64,000 bases of DNA, taken from positions 27,620 to 91,619 of the forward strand of contig DBBP01000019.1 in assembly GCA_002292285.1 (NCBI GenBank), read 5' to 3'. The number at the start of each line of letters is the position of its first letter. Within the stretch, counting starts at the first letter, position 1. Made by a program: the position numbers and the translations under genes. Below are positions 1 to 8,841 of this stretch, in pieces. The stretch comes from Proteobacteria bacterium UBA981. GTDB lineage: Bacteria; Pseudomonadota; Gammaproteobacteria; Ga0077536. The notes below the pieces were generated by a model. It was given only the letters and a program-made list of their open reading frames with translations, ran no database searches and was not told where the DNA came from.

Positions 1-83
1 TACAGTAACTGTCCCCGAATTAGGGTGCTGCGCCAGGGCGGTAACTTCGGTCCGAGCGATACCCCGGAATCCGTGCGGGATGT

Positions 84-1310
84 TCAACTCGCGGTGCGCG
101 CATGGCGCACGCCGATCACGCCCAGTTGAAGCAGGAATTTTGTAGCAGCCCCTGCGACCAAGGCATAGGCAGCGCCAAGCATCCCGTACACGGGAATCAA
201 AGCGATACCGAAACCACTCACCACGATTAACAAGACAACCGACGTTTGCAGTTGCGCACCAAACGAGCGACTCGCCGTTAACACCGTTCCGGTTGCGCCA
301 CCGAGATACCAGAACGCACCCGCAACCATGGTCACGAGCAAGGTCTTCTGGGCATCCGGATGCGGCTTGTCGAAGATCGCGGCAACAATCAAATCGCCTG
401 CGAACCAAGCGAGCGCAATCGCCCCGCTACCCACGGCTACTGTGAGCAAACACAGCTTGACGGCCAGCAGCACAAAACTCCTGATGTCGCCATTGGCATG
501 GAAGCGAGATAAACGCGGCAGCGCGGCACCGTTTGCCGAGCCGATAAATAAGGAACCAAGAGTGATCAGGCTCGCGATTGGCGCAAAGTAGCCGAGCGCC
601 GTCACGCTGGACAATTCAACGAGCAGCATGCGTGGTGCGGTGATGTAGAGTTGATTGAGGAAGATAAGGCCACCCAATGGCAGGCCAGTGCGGATAATTG
701 TTTTCAGGTGTCCAGAGAGATCCTTGCTGAGTCGGGGCCACCGGTCTACGCTTTTAACCTGCTTGAGATCGTGCAAAAAGTACACCACAGCCCATGCGCT
801 GGGGATAGCAAATACCGCATACGATAATGGCAGACCGAACAGCGCCATCCCGAAGAATAGGGCGAAGCCACAGCTGTTGCGCATGAACAGCGAGCGCGCG
901 ATAGGCATCATTAATTCGCTGTACTGCAGGTGCCCATAGCAAGTTTCACTCATGTACTCGACGAACTTCGCACTGCCGAGCGCTACGAAGATGAGACAGA
1001 GTTCGATGCCGGGACTCTCCATGGCGAAGAAGATCGCCAGCGCAGCGAGGAAGGCTACAACGCCGCTTACTGCCGCATAAAACGCATAAGCCGCGTACGG
1101 GATCTGGCTCTCACGATCGGTAACCTGCAACCGTCGCAATTGCAGATTCAGTAACGCGAATGCAGGATAAATGATGGCCAGCGCCAAGGCGTAGTAACCG
1201 GCTGCCTCCGGGCCGTAGATGTGTGCCGTGCAAATCAGATACAACCATTGGAAAGCGGCGAATGTGCCGTTACCACAGAGCATCCAGAGCATGTTTTGTC
1301 GCAGTCGCAT
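84..1310 (-). CDS. Polysaccharide flippase (Wzx/MATE-like membrane protein)
   Basis: A 408-residue protein made almost entirely of hydrophobic segments, about 12 predicted membrane helices, with the layout of O-antigen or polysaccharide flippases of the MOP superfamily. Such proteins move lipid-linked sugar repeats across the inner membrane. The ATG at 1308-1310 gives a short positive N-terminus (MRLRQN) followed directly by the first helix. It lies next to two glycosyltransferases and an acetyltransferase, which supports a role in surface polysaccharide export. The glycosyltransferase at 1625 is divergent. The exact substrate cannot be read from sequence. The family call is by hydrophobicity pattern and context rather than a sharp motif. 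Confidence 0.8.
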   Translation of the reverse strand: MRLRQNMLWMLCGNGTFAAFQWLYLICTAHIYGPEAAGYYALALAIIYPAFALLNLQLRRLQVTDRESQIPYAAYAFYAAVSGVVAFLAALAIFFAMESPGIELCLIFVALGSAKFVEYMSETCYGHLQYSELMMPIARSLFMRNSCGFALFFGMALFGLPLSYAVFAIPSAWAVVYFLHDLKQVKSVDRWPRLSKDLSGHLKTIIRTGLPLGGLIFLNQLYITAPRMLLVELSSVTALGYFAPIASLITLGSLFIGSANGAALPRLSRFHANGDIRSFVLLAVKLCLLTVAVGSGAIALAWFAGDLIVAAIFDKPHPDAQKTLLVTMVAGAFWYLGGATGTVLTASRSFGAQLQTSVVLLIVVSGFGIALIPVYGMLGAAYALVAGAATKFLLQLGVIGVRHARTAS

Positions 1311-1624
1311 TACGTGGTGGGAATTCGATCAGTTAAAATAATGGCGCTGCAGATTAGCGTTGGGTCAACATGGTTTTCATCACTAAATTCTCGCCCCGTA
1401 CGCTATTTTTTGCTGGCAGGCCGGCATGGGTCTGAGCACAGTTCAGAATTGTACGCCTTGTGATTCGAATTTACGTTCCACGACCCATTCGCATAATCGA
1501 GGCACGATGACGTGAGTTCCAACCAGCCCAAACAGGCCGACGGCGCGTGTACAAACGCTGGTGGCAGTGTGCTGTTCCTCACCGTTGAAGCTGCGTATGA
1601 CCTGGCGCGAAGCGGGCCGGCGAT
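1311..1624. other. Intergenic gap, divergent gene starts
   Basis: A 314-nt gap between the divergent flippase and glycosyltransferase starts. It must hold promoters for both directions. I see no RNA gene, strong palindrome or convincing coding frame. Confidence 0.4.
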
Positions 1625-2810
1625 TTGAGCGACACGGGTACCAGGCTACAACCCTCTGGCGTTGTGCTATTTATCGACAGCCTGGGTTCAGGAGGCGCGC
1701 AACGGCAGATTGTCGAGCTTGCACGCGGCCTCAAGAATCGCGGCCACGCGGTTCGTGTAGTGATGTACCACGAGCTGTATCACTTTGCACCGATGCTGAT
1801 TGAAAACGATATTGCTTACGACTGCCTGCGCAAGCGCTCCGCATTTGACCCGCTGTTTCTGTTCGATCTGTTTCGCTACCTGCGCCGCCATCGCCCACAC
1901 GCGCTGGTGGCATTCCTCAACGTACCGGGTTTATGGGCGAAGCTCATCGGACGTTTGGCGCGCGTCCCCGTGATCATCAATTCGACGCGCAGCACCGTGA
2001 TCGGTGATTTGCGCGTGTGGCGGGTTCTCGAACGCTTAACCTGGCGATTGGCTACTTGCGCGGTCGTTAACGCCAAATCTATCAAGACCGTTCTGCAAAC
2101 AACTGCGCGGGTACCAGCCGAGCACATTCACGTGATTCCTAATGGCGTCGATCCAGCTCGTTTCGAAGTTGATCTGGATCCCAGTGAAGTACTCGCTATG
2201 CGCACAAGTCTCGGGGCGAGCGCGGGTTCCATGCTGGTGCTGGTTGTCGGGCGGGTCTATGCGATGAAAAACCATCGTTGCCTGATCGAGGCGGTCATCA
2301 GGGCGAAACTCGCCGAGCAGTTCGACGTCCACCTGGTCTTCGCGGGGAAAGTCCACGACCAGGTTGTGCGGGACGATCTCGGTACCCTGGCCGAGTCGGG
2401 GGGGGCTCGCACAGCGGGTGCATTATCTCGGCCAAATCGAGGACGTCGAGCGTTGGTTGAAAATCGCCGATGTGAGCGTACTACCGTCTTTTCAGGAAGG
2501 TCTGCCCAACGCCGTCATTGAGTCGATGAGTGCAGGTAAGATCATTGTGGCATCCGCGATTTCGGACAATCCGGACATTATTACCGACGCCGAAACCGGA
2601 TTTCTTTTTCCTTCCGACGATGCCGATGAACTCGGAAGAGTCCTGGCGCATGTATTCAGCCTGACGCCGCAAGAACGAGACGTGATCGGCCAACGGGCCT
2701 TAGTAGCGGCGAAGGAGCGCTATTCGCTCGATGCCATGGTGGAACGCTTCGTGTCTCTGTTCGGCCCCGACAAGGCCTCAGCACGTGCGCAAGAGACGCG
2801 CAAAGATTAG
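1625..2810 (+). pseudogene. Family-4 glycosyltransferase, frameshifted at a G8 run
   Basis: Two overlapping frames together make one GT-B glycosyltransferase (GT4). The first frame (TTG start, LFIDSLGSGGAQRQIVELA near the N-terminus, VIPNGVDPARF near residue 165) covers the acceptor half and the start of the donor half. The second frame continues with the donor-site part, including the GT4 signature LPSFQEGLPNAVIESMSAG with its Glu pair and a GFLFPSDDADEL segment. The switch falls at a run of eight G at 2398-2405. Dropping one G gives a continuous protein of about 394 residues, normal for the family. This could be a real slipped-strand mutation, a phase-variable tract or a homopolymer sequencing error. 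The likely role is adding a hexose to a lipid-linked surface glycan. The 3' end overlaps the convergent glycosyltransferase by 4 nt. Confidence 0.8.
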
Positions 2811-3922
2811 CGCGCGATCACGTCTCGCACTTTCGTCCACACGTGTTCTGAATCGTGGTTTTCTGTCGCAATGCGCAGGTTCTCCGCGCCCATGCGCTGG
2901 ACCTGTTCGGGCGCGCTCAGCAAGCTCTCCAGTGCATCAACGAGTTGCTCGACACGACGTGGCGGGATCAACAGCCCCTGCGCTTCGGACTCGACCAAAT
3001 CTGGCACCCCGCCGACCCGCGTGGCCACGATGGCGCAGCCTGATGACATGCCTTCCAGCACTGCGTTCGGTATCCCTTCGCTATAGGACGGTAGGACCAG
3101 GATGCCGCTCTCGCCCAAAGCTGCGAACTTTTCCTGCTGGTTACACCAGCCGCGCAATTCAACGTGATTTTCCAGATCGTGTGTCGCGATTTGATTTTCC
3201 AAGTGGGTGCGTAACGAACCGTCTCCGCAGACCAGCAGGCGAAACTTGCAGCCCTTTTGTTTCAAGATGCTGCAGGCTTCGATGAGTTCGGCGATACCTT
3301 TAAAGGATTCCAGATAACCGAGAAATAGCAGGGTGCTGGCCGCGCGCTGCCAGTCACGTTGCGTGGCGAGTGGCCGGTAGGCCGCAACGTTGATCCAGTT
3401 TTTGATGACCGTCGCTTTTCCCGGACTGCATTCAAGGTGGGACAGCGCCGACTGCTTTGCTGTTGGCCCCTGGCAAATCAGCGCACTGCAACGGCGCACA
3501 ACGAGACGACGGAAGCCCAGCAACCAGCGGTCAGATGGTAGCGGACGGATTTCCGAGCGTATTGTCAGCACAACGTGCGTCGCGCTCATACGCGCCAACA
3601 GGACCATGCAGCCTTTCTCGAGGAATCCCAATGCGCCGTAGGTCGTGAAGATGAGTACGGCGTCGGCTTTTCCAGTTACGACGGCTGCAGTGAACCGCAG
3701 TAGCCGGCGTGCGGCGTCGATGCTGCGGATCACAATGCCAGGTGGTGGCTGCGAGCGTTGTGTCGTATCGATCAGGTGCCACTCGTAGGAGTCTTTCAAA
3801 GGGCTTTCGATAAGCGAGCGACAGGCGAAAATCTGCCCGCCCACAGCACCATCCCCCGCGGCCTGCTGGAATCCGCCAACGAACACGATAGTGTGCCGTC
3901 GCTGGTTAGATTTCTCACTCAC
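2807..3922 (-). CDS. Family-4 glycosyltransferase
   Basis: A GT-B fold glycosyltransferase. The N-terminal domain starts with HTIVFVGGFQQAAGDGAVGGQ, a glycine-rich acceptor loop. The C-terminal domain has LLFLGYLESFKGIAELIEA and the GT4 donor-site signature LPSYSEGIPNAVLEGMSSG, with a GGVPDLVES loop after it. I place the start at the GTG at 3920-3922 (about 371 residues). The frame stays open to 4081, but the extra 53 residues are arginine-rich, look non-coding and would crowd the divergent gene at 4103. It probably acts in the same surface-glycan pathway as the neighbouring glycosyltransferase, with which it overlaps tail to tail. Donor and acceptor sugars are unknown. Confidence 0.85.
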   Translation of the reverse strand: MSEKSNQRRHTIVFVGGFQQAAGDGAVGGQIFACRSLIESPLKDSYEWHLIDTTQRSQPPPGIVIRSIDAARRLLRFTAAVVTGKADAVLIFTTYGALGFLEKGCMVLLARMSATHVVLTIRSEIRPLPSDRWLLGFRRLVVRRCSALICQGPTAKQSALSHLECSPGKATVIKNWINVAAYRPLATQRDWQRAASTLLFLGYLESFKGIAELIEACSILKQKGCKFRLLVCGDGSLRTHLENQIATHDLENHVELRGWCNQQEKFAALGESGILVLPSYSEGIPNAVLEGMSSGCAIVATRVGGVPDLVESEAQGLLIPPRRVEQLVDALESLLSAPEQVQRMGAENLRIATENHDSEHVWTKVRDVIAR

Positions 3923-4102
3923 AGACTGTTCGCCCGTGCGCTGTTGCGAGTCTCGCTGACGTCGATATTCGAGCGAAGATCTTGGCCGTAAGCATGAACG
4001 TTTTCGCACCTGTGTTGTGATGTCGCGGGCAGTCCCCATGCTAGGATACGACAGTGCGAATCGCCTCGAAAAGGCAAGCATGCCAACAGCTCAGTCTCAG
4101 CA

Positions 4103-4702
4103 ATGGATCTCGTCAGTATGTCGTCGATAATCAAACGACGAATCAGAAATATATTCGTATTCGGACGCAAGTTTCTATTTCTAACCTTGTATGGAACGCA
4201 GGGGTATGCGCGCCGCCTAGGCGTCAAAATCGGGAAAGACTGCCGCATCTATATAACGGAATTCGGTTCAGAGCCTTACCTCGTGGAGATCGGCGATCGC
4301 GTGACCATTTCAGGCAACGCACGCTTGATTACTCACGATGGAGCCTCGTGGTTGGTGCGTGACGATAAAGGCCGACGCTATCGCTACGGACGCGTTATTG
4401 TTGGCGACGACGTGTTCATCGGGTTTAACGCCATCATTATGCCGGGCGTCCGGATTGGAAATCGAGCCGTTATCGCTGCGGGTTCGGTAGTCACCAAATC
4501 CAAATCCGTGCCTGATGGCGCGATCGTCGGCGGAAATCCAGCCCGCTGGATCAGTAGTTTTGACACCTACAGCGAGCGGCTGATCGAATCCGGGTTGCGC
4601 GCCGAAGGGCGCATCAATGTCGGTTCGATGGCGGAAGTGGTGGCTGCGGATGCGGACAATAATTTCCGTCCTGAGATGACTAAACCAGCCGATTCGGCCT
4701 AG
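4103..4702 (+). CDS. Hexapeptide-repeat O-acetyltransferase
   Basis: A 199-residue left-handed beta-helix acyltransferase of the WbbJ/CatB type. Hexapeptide turns are visible from about residue 55 (GKDCRIYITEFG, VEIGDRVTISGNARLITHDG), followed by a clear run around residues 105-150 (VFIGFNAIIMPGVRIGNRAV, then VVTKSKSVPDGAIVGGNPAR). The closing GGNPAR is typical of acetyl-CoA-dependent sugar O-acetyltransferases. The His in LITHDG is the probable catalytic base. An ATG six codons in (4118) is an alternative start. It lies at the end of the surface-polysaccharide cluster, so it probably decorates the glycan. The first 100 bases are more AT-rich than their neighbours, as is common in such clusters. 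Confidence 0.85.
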   Translation: MDLVSMSSIIKRRIRNIFVFGRKFLFLTLYGTQGYARRLGVKIGKDCRIYITEFGSEPYLVEIGDRVTISGNARLITHDGASWLVRDDKGRRYRYGRVIVGDDVFIGFNAIIMPGVRIGNRAVIAAGSVVTKSKSVPDGAIVGGNPARWISSFDTYSERLIESGLRAEGRINVGSMAEVVAADADNNFRPEMTKPADSA

Positions 4703-4729
4703 CTCCGCAACGCGATCGTGCGTCGCCAA

Positions 4730-5734
4730 CTAATTCTGGCCGACCCGATATACGCGTGCTGCAGTGTCGTGGAACAGCGCCGCTTTCTCACTCGTTGAAA
4801 ACGCCGCTGCGATGAGCTTGAACGAATTCCACAGGACCGCGTAGGAACAGCTTTGCTGGTCCACCGGAAAGTTACTTTCAAACATGCATCGCGTTGGACC
4901 AAAGTGTTCAATCATATGCAGGTAGTAATCGGCTGTTGCCTCAACCAGTTGGGCGGATGTCGCCGGCTTGTCTGCCTTGTGAAAATCGAAGCCGTTAATT
5001 GGCATGACCAGTCCACCCAGTTTCGCTACCACGTTCTCGCAGCGCGCCAACTCAGCGACATCTTTTTTCCATTGTTCGAAAATTTCCTGGCGCTGGCCGA
5101 CGTAAGGTCCAATTCCGAGCGGCCCACCAAAGTGGTCGAAGATAATCGTTTGGTCGGGGAACGCCTGCGCCAATGCCGTCAGTTCCGGGATCTGGTGGTG
5201 ATACAGCCAGCCATCGAAAGTCATATCGCGGCGCCCTAGCTCGCGTAATCCCTCGCGAAAGGTCGCGTCCGCGAGCAGCGCCTGCGGCGGTGCGGTATGC
5301 GAATTGCGGACGTCGTCGTGGCGATCCCAACCGCTCGCGTGCCGGATGCCCACAAAGCGCGGACTGGCAGCTCGATGGGCATCCAGTACGTCGCCGACAG
5401 CGGCGCCCAGCGTGAGATCCGCAAACCCGACAATCGACGCACAAAAACGCGTGGCGCCGTAGGTACCGCTTGCTGCCATCGCCGCGAAGCCGTTCACGAA
5501 CTCGGTTTCACCGACCGGCTTAAGCGCCTCCGGGCCGTCAGCGCGAAACATCGATCCACACTCCATATACACCGTCGAGACCACATTGTGGCCACTGTTC
5601 AAATCAGCGAGCAGCTCATCGAGCAGGTAGCGGTTATCGGCTGATTCCCACAAGTGATGATGCGGATCGCAAATCGGTAGATCCGGTTCGATGATGTCTT
5701 CGACGACTTGAGCAAGCCATTCATGTCTAGTCAT
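4730..5734 (-). CDS. Amidohydrolase family protein (Amidohydro_2 TIM barrel)
   Basis: A 334-residue metal-dependent hydrolase or decarboxylase-type barrel. The N-terminal PICDPHHHLWES carries the HxH metal pair of the family, followed by a central GWLYHHQIPEL and IIFDHFGGP strand and a C-terminal CMFESNFPVD with the conserved Asp. This set is typical of the group that includes 2-pyrone-4,6-dicarboxylate hydrolase and related lactonases. It starts a leftward gene block with luciferase-like oxidoreductases and a CoA-transferase, which fits a catabolic role, perhaps opening a lactone. The substrate is not predictable. It faces the acetyltransferase tail to tail with 27 nt between them. Confidence 0.85.
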   Translation of the reverse strand: MTRHEWLAQVVEDIIEPDLPICDPHHHLWESADNRYLLDELLADLNSGHNVVSTVYMECGSMFRADGPEALKPVGETEFVNGFAAMAASGTYGATRFCASIVGFADLTLGAAVGDVLDAHRAASPRFVGIRHASGWDRHDDVRNSHTAPPQALLADATFREGLRELGRRDMTFDGWLYHHQIPELTALAQAFPDQTIIFDHFGGPLGIGPYVGQRQEIFEQWKKDVAELARCENVVAKLGGLVMPINGFDFHKADKPATSAQLVEATADYYLHMIEHFGPTRCMFESNFPVDQQSCSYAVLWNSFKLIAAAFSTSEKAALFHDTAARVYRVGQN

Positions 5735-5792
5735 TGTTCTTTACCTGGCTGAGTTCGAGTTCGGTGTTGTGGTGCGCGTAAGCGAAGCGGAT

Positions 5793-6611
5793 TCAGGTCA
5801 GGCGCGCTTTCAGATCGGCGAGCCGCTCGAGCACGACATCAAACTCGCCCTCGTTGCTGTAGCGCGACGCCTGAATGTAGTCACTGACCCCGAGTTCGGC
5901 GCACCCGGACAGCATATCGAAGGCTTCGGATTGCGATTCGGGCAGCGATGCAATCGGCACGATAGTCGGGCACTCGCGCCCAGCCTCTGCGGCCAATTCG
6001 CGCAGTCGTTCAATGCGCGGTTGCAGCTTTTCGGGATCGATTCCCATCGGTAGCCAGCCGTCGGCGCAGCGAATGGTGCGCGCCAGCGCCGCATCGGTCA
6101 TGCCGCCGACATAGATTGGCGGTCGCGCAGGCTTGGGCCGAAACAGAAATTCCTGGCCATTGGCGCTAACGACGTCATCCGGGGCATCGAAACACGTGCG
6201 GATGAAGTCGATGATTTCATCGGTCATCTTGCCACGGTGGCGTCGATTGATACCCAGCGCATCGAATTCCGGCTGCATCCAACCTGGCCCGATGCCGAGA
6301 TGCAGGCGTCCGTTCGAGAGTTCCTGAATGGTGGCAATCCATTTTGCAGTCGGTAGCGCAGGGCGGTAGGGCAGGACCAACAAGCTGATCCCTAGTTCGA
6401 TCGTCTGCGTCGCCGCTGCCAGATACGCGAGCGTTGCGAGTGGGTCGAGCCAGCGACCGTTCGATCCTTCTGCATCCTCGGGTGGAATGGCGATGTGGTC
6501 GACAGTCCAGATGTGCGCGAGTCCTGCTGCTTCAGCCTGACGTGCACAATGGCCGATGCAAGCCGCCGTTGCGGCCGGCCCCATATTCCGTATCGCAGTT
6601 CCAATCTTCAT
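5793..6611 (-). CDS. Luciferase-like (LLM class) flavin/F420 oxidoreductase
   Basis: A 272-residue TIM-barrel oxidoreductase of the bacterial luciferase superfamily. Typical elements are AEAAGLAHIWTVDHIAIPPE near the N-terminus, ELGISLLVLPYRPALPTAKW, LSNGRLHLGIGPGWMQPEF and PPIYVGGMTDAALAR. The length and IGPGW segment resemble the probable-F420-dependent subgroup, but cofactor choice (F420 or FMN) cannot be settled here. A strong ribosome-binding site (GGAGGATG) lies just upstream of the ATG. It follows the EamA transporter in the leftward block and precedes the amidohydrolase. It is one of six related proteins in this window. Confidence 0.88.
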   Translation of the reverse strand: MKIGTAIRNMGPAATAACIGHCARQAEAAGLAHIWTVDHIAIPPEDAEGSNGRWLDPLATLAYLAAATQTIELGISLLVLPYRPALPTAKWIATIQELSNGRLHLGIGPGWMQPEFDALGINRRHRGKMTDEIIDFIRTCFDAPDDVVSANGQEFLFRPKPARPPIYVGGMTDAALARTIRCADGWLPMGIDPEKLQPRIERLRELAAEAGRECPTIVPIASLPESQSEAFDMLSGCAELGVSDYIQASRYSNEGEFDVVLERLADLKARLT

Positions 6612-6777
6612 CTTTTCATCCTCCTCAAGAGATCATCCAGGCGCTTCTCTGACGACCCACGCGCGAACCTGTCGCCCACGGTGAACAAAGTATATGCGTT
6701 GTCGTCAGACAACGGCGACGCGCACAAACGATTGCGCGCAAGGACGGGTTCGTGCAGCGGAATTTACTGGCGAAATC

Positions 6778-7674
6778 TTATTTCGGGTTGTCTGTCGTCG
6801 CTGTAATGATCATCGCCACACCGATTGCAGTGACGACAATGCCAGCCAGCTGAATCGAACTCAGACGTTCACCGAAAAACCAATAACCTTGTAGCGCCGT
6901 CACTGGCGGCACGAGGTAGAACAAACTTGAAACCTGCGCTGCTGCCCCTTCACGTATCAGGAACAGCAACACGCTGATGGCGCCAAGCGAGAGCGCCAGG
7001 CACAGCCATGCCAGGGCTGCGACAAACGTGAGATTCCACTCGACTGTGCCGTGCTCAAACAGTGCGACCCACAGTACGCAGGGCAGCAGCGCGAAGGAAA
7101 ACTGAATGGCAGAGCCAGCAAACAAATCAACACCGACGACGAAACGCTTCTGATACAAGGTCCCGAAAGTCATACCGCATAGTCCAATCACGCACGCGAA
7201 CAGTCCGGCGACCGGCAACGCGCCACTTTGAAAGGACTTCGTGACGACCATCGCGAGGCCGAGGAAGCCGAGCATAAAGCCAAACCATTGGCGTGGACTC
7301 AGAAGTTCGCGAAACAGCACGACGACAACGATGGCAGTCAGCAAGGGCTGAACACCGGCAATGAGTGCGACGACGCTGATTTCGACGCCGAGATCAACCG
7401 CGCTGAAAATACCGCCGATGAAACAAGCGTGAATCAACATTCCGGAGACCGCCAGATGTCCCCACATGCGCCAATCGCGCGGCAGGGCTGGGCGTCGTAT
7501 CAGCGTCAGCAGAATGAGCAGGGCTGCCACGATCGCAAAGCGAATCGAGGTCACCGTCAACGGTTCAGCGTAGGGCAGCGCAAAACGTGCACCGACGTAA
7601 CCTGTCGACCACAAGAAAACAAAAATGGTCGGCGCCGCACTCACGAAGGCAGCGTGTCGTCCGGCGGCGCTCAA
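6778..7674 (-). CDS. EamA/DMT-family transporter
   Basis: A 298-residue inner-membrane protein with about ten hydrophobic segments arranged as two EamA repeats. The family hallmark in the first helix (IFVFLWSTGYVGARFALPY) is clear, and each repeat ends with a conserved GE-type turn (FRELLSPRQWFGFMLGFLGL and FGERLSSIQLAGIVVTAIGV). The start is a TTG at 7672-7674, and no nearby ATG keeps the first helix complete. These proteins export or import metabolites such as amino acids. Placed between two luciferase-like oxidoreductase genes, it may carry the substrate or product of that pathway, but this is inference. Confidence 0.88.
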   Translation of the reverse strand: MSAAGRHAAFVSAAPTIFVFLWSTGYVGARFALPYAEPLTVTSIRFAIVAALLILLTLIRRPALPRDWRMWGHLAVSGMLIHACFIGGIFSAVDLGVEISVVALIAGVQPLLTAIVVVVLFRELLSPRQWFGFMLGFLGLAMVVTKSFQSGALPVAGLFACVIGLCGMTFGTLYQKRFVVGVDLFAGSAIQFSFALLPCVLWVALFEHGTVEWNLTFVAALAWLCLALSLGAISVLLFLIREGAAAQVSSLFYLVPPVTALQGYWFFGERLSSIQLAGIVVTAIGVAMIITATTDNPK

Positions 7675-7772
7675 AATGTGGGGCTCAAATCGCCTCGGGT
7701 CATCATTGCCAATAACGGTGGGGTACCGGCGGCGTGCTGGCGCCAGCGCGCTGCATCATCAGGTAGCCCTCG

Positions 7773-8777
7773 TTACGCCAGCGTGAGAAATTCCGAATAG
7801 GCGTCGACTACGTTGTTATCGACAGGCGGAAGCGCGTTCAACATGAACACTTCATCCACGACGCCGTCATACTCGGCAAGCCGCGCACGACAGTCTTCAG
7901 GCGTGCCGGCGATCGTCAGACGGTCGATGCATTCGTCCGGGATGGCAGCACAGGCGGCATCCAGCTTGCCGGCCGGCATGAGTTTGAGTAACGCATCGGC
8001 GGCGGCCGCAAAACCCTGTTCTCGCATAGTGTATTCATAATAGGGATGGGGTAGTGGTGCGTAGAGGTGACATATCGCTTCGCGCGCAGCGCGGCGTGCC
8101 CGTTCACGGTCTGAGTCGACTGCGGTCACCGCAGCGATGCTCCAGTGCAAGCTGGCCGGATCGCGGTCGATTTCACCCGCACCTGCAGCAGCCTGTGGTT
8201 TCAGCACGTCGCGCAGATAGTCGACTGACAAAGTTGCACCGCCGCCGATGCCATCAGCGACCTGCGCCGCGACTCGCATCATGCGTGGAAAGACTGCTGC
8301 GAGATAAACCGGATACGGCTGCTCGCCGGGATCAACTGCCGGGTCCCATTCCATGTTGTGAATCTTGCCGTCGAACTTAAACGTCTCGCCAAGCCGGGTC
8401 CGCGCCATTTGCCGCAGGATGGCGACGTACTCGCGCATCTTGGTCAGTACCCGTTCGTGCGCAATGCCCTGCCATTGTTCGTTGATGATGCGATTACCAC
8501 CACCCACACCGAGCTCGAGTCGCCCGCCGCACATTTCATTGAAATCAATGGCGGCCATCCCGGTCATCAAAGGGCTGTGACCGTAAGCATTGAGCACATA
8601 GGGCGCGAGTTTGACCCGTTCGGTAACGGCTGCCATCGCAGTCAAGGGAACCCAGCCACTGCGCCACGCCTCAGCCATGGCGAGAGCGGCGAAGCCACTC
8701 GCTTCTGCTTTCTTGGCGATGCTCGTGATGTCGCCCATGGTCATGCCGCCACCAACGAAAAGAATGCCTAGATCCAT
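7773..8777 (-). CDS. Luciferase-like (LLM class) oxidoreductase
   Basis: A 334-residue member of the bacterial luciferase superfamily, longer than the protein at 5793. Recognisable parts are ASGFAALAMAEAWRSGWVPL, RLELGVGGGNRIINEQW and a region YLAAVFPRMMRVAAQVADG followed by the C-terminal helices. The GVGGG turn and the pattern MTGMAAIDFNEMCGGRLELG match F420-dependent methylenetetrahydromethanopterin-reductase-like members. It starts at the ATG at 8775-8777. It is in the same orientation as the CoA-transferase upstream and the transporter downstream, with about 60 to 100 nt between them, so a shared transcript is plausible. Confidence 0.85.
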   Translation of the reverse strand: MDLGILFVGGGMTMGDITSIAKKAEASGFAALAMAEAWRSGWVPLTAMAAVTERVKLAPYVLNAYGHSPLMTGMAAIDFNEMCGGRLELGVGGGNRIINEQWQGIAHERVLTKMREYVAILRQMARTRLGETFKFDGKIHNMEWDPAVDPGEQPYPVYLAAVFPRMMRVAAQVADGIGGGATLSVDYLRDVLKPQAAAGAGEIDRDPASLHWSIAAVTAVDSDRERARRAAREAICHLYAPLPHPYYEYTMREQGFAAAADALLKLMPAGKLDAACAAIPDECIDRLTIAGTPEDCRARLAEYDGVVDEVFMLNALPPVDNNVVDAYSEFLTLA

Positions 8778-8841
8778 GTTCGTATTCCTTCTCTATACAG
8801 GTCCGGCGATGCCGGTTTATACGTGACGGACTTCGCCCCGC

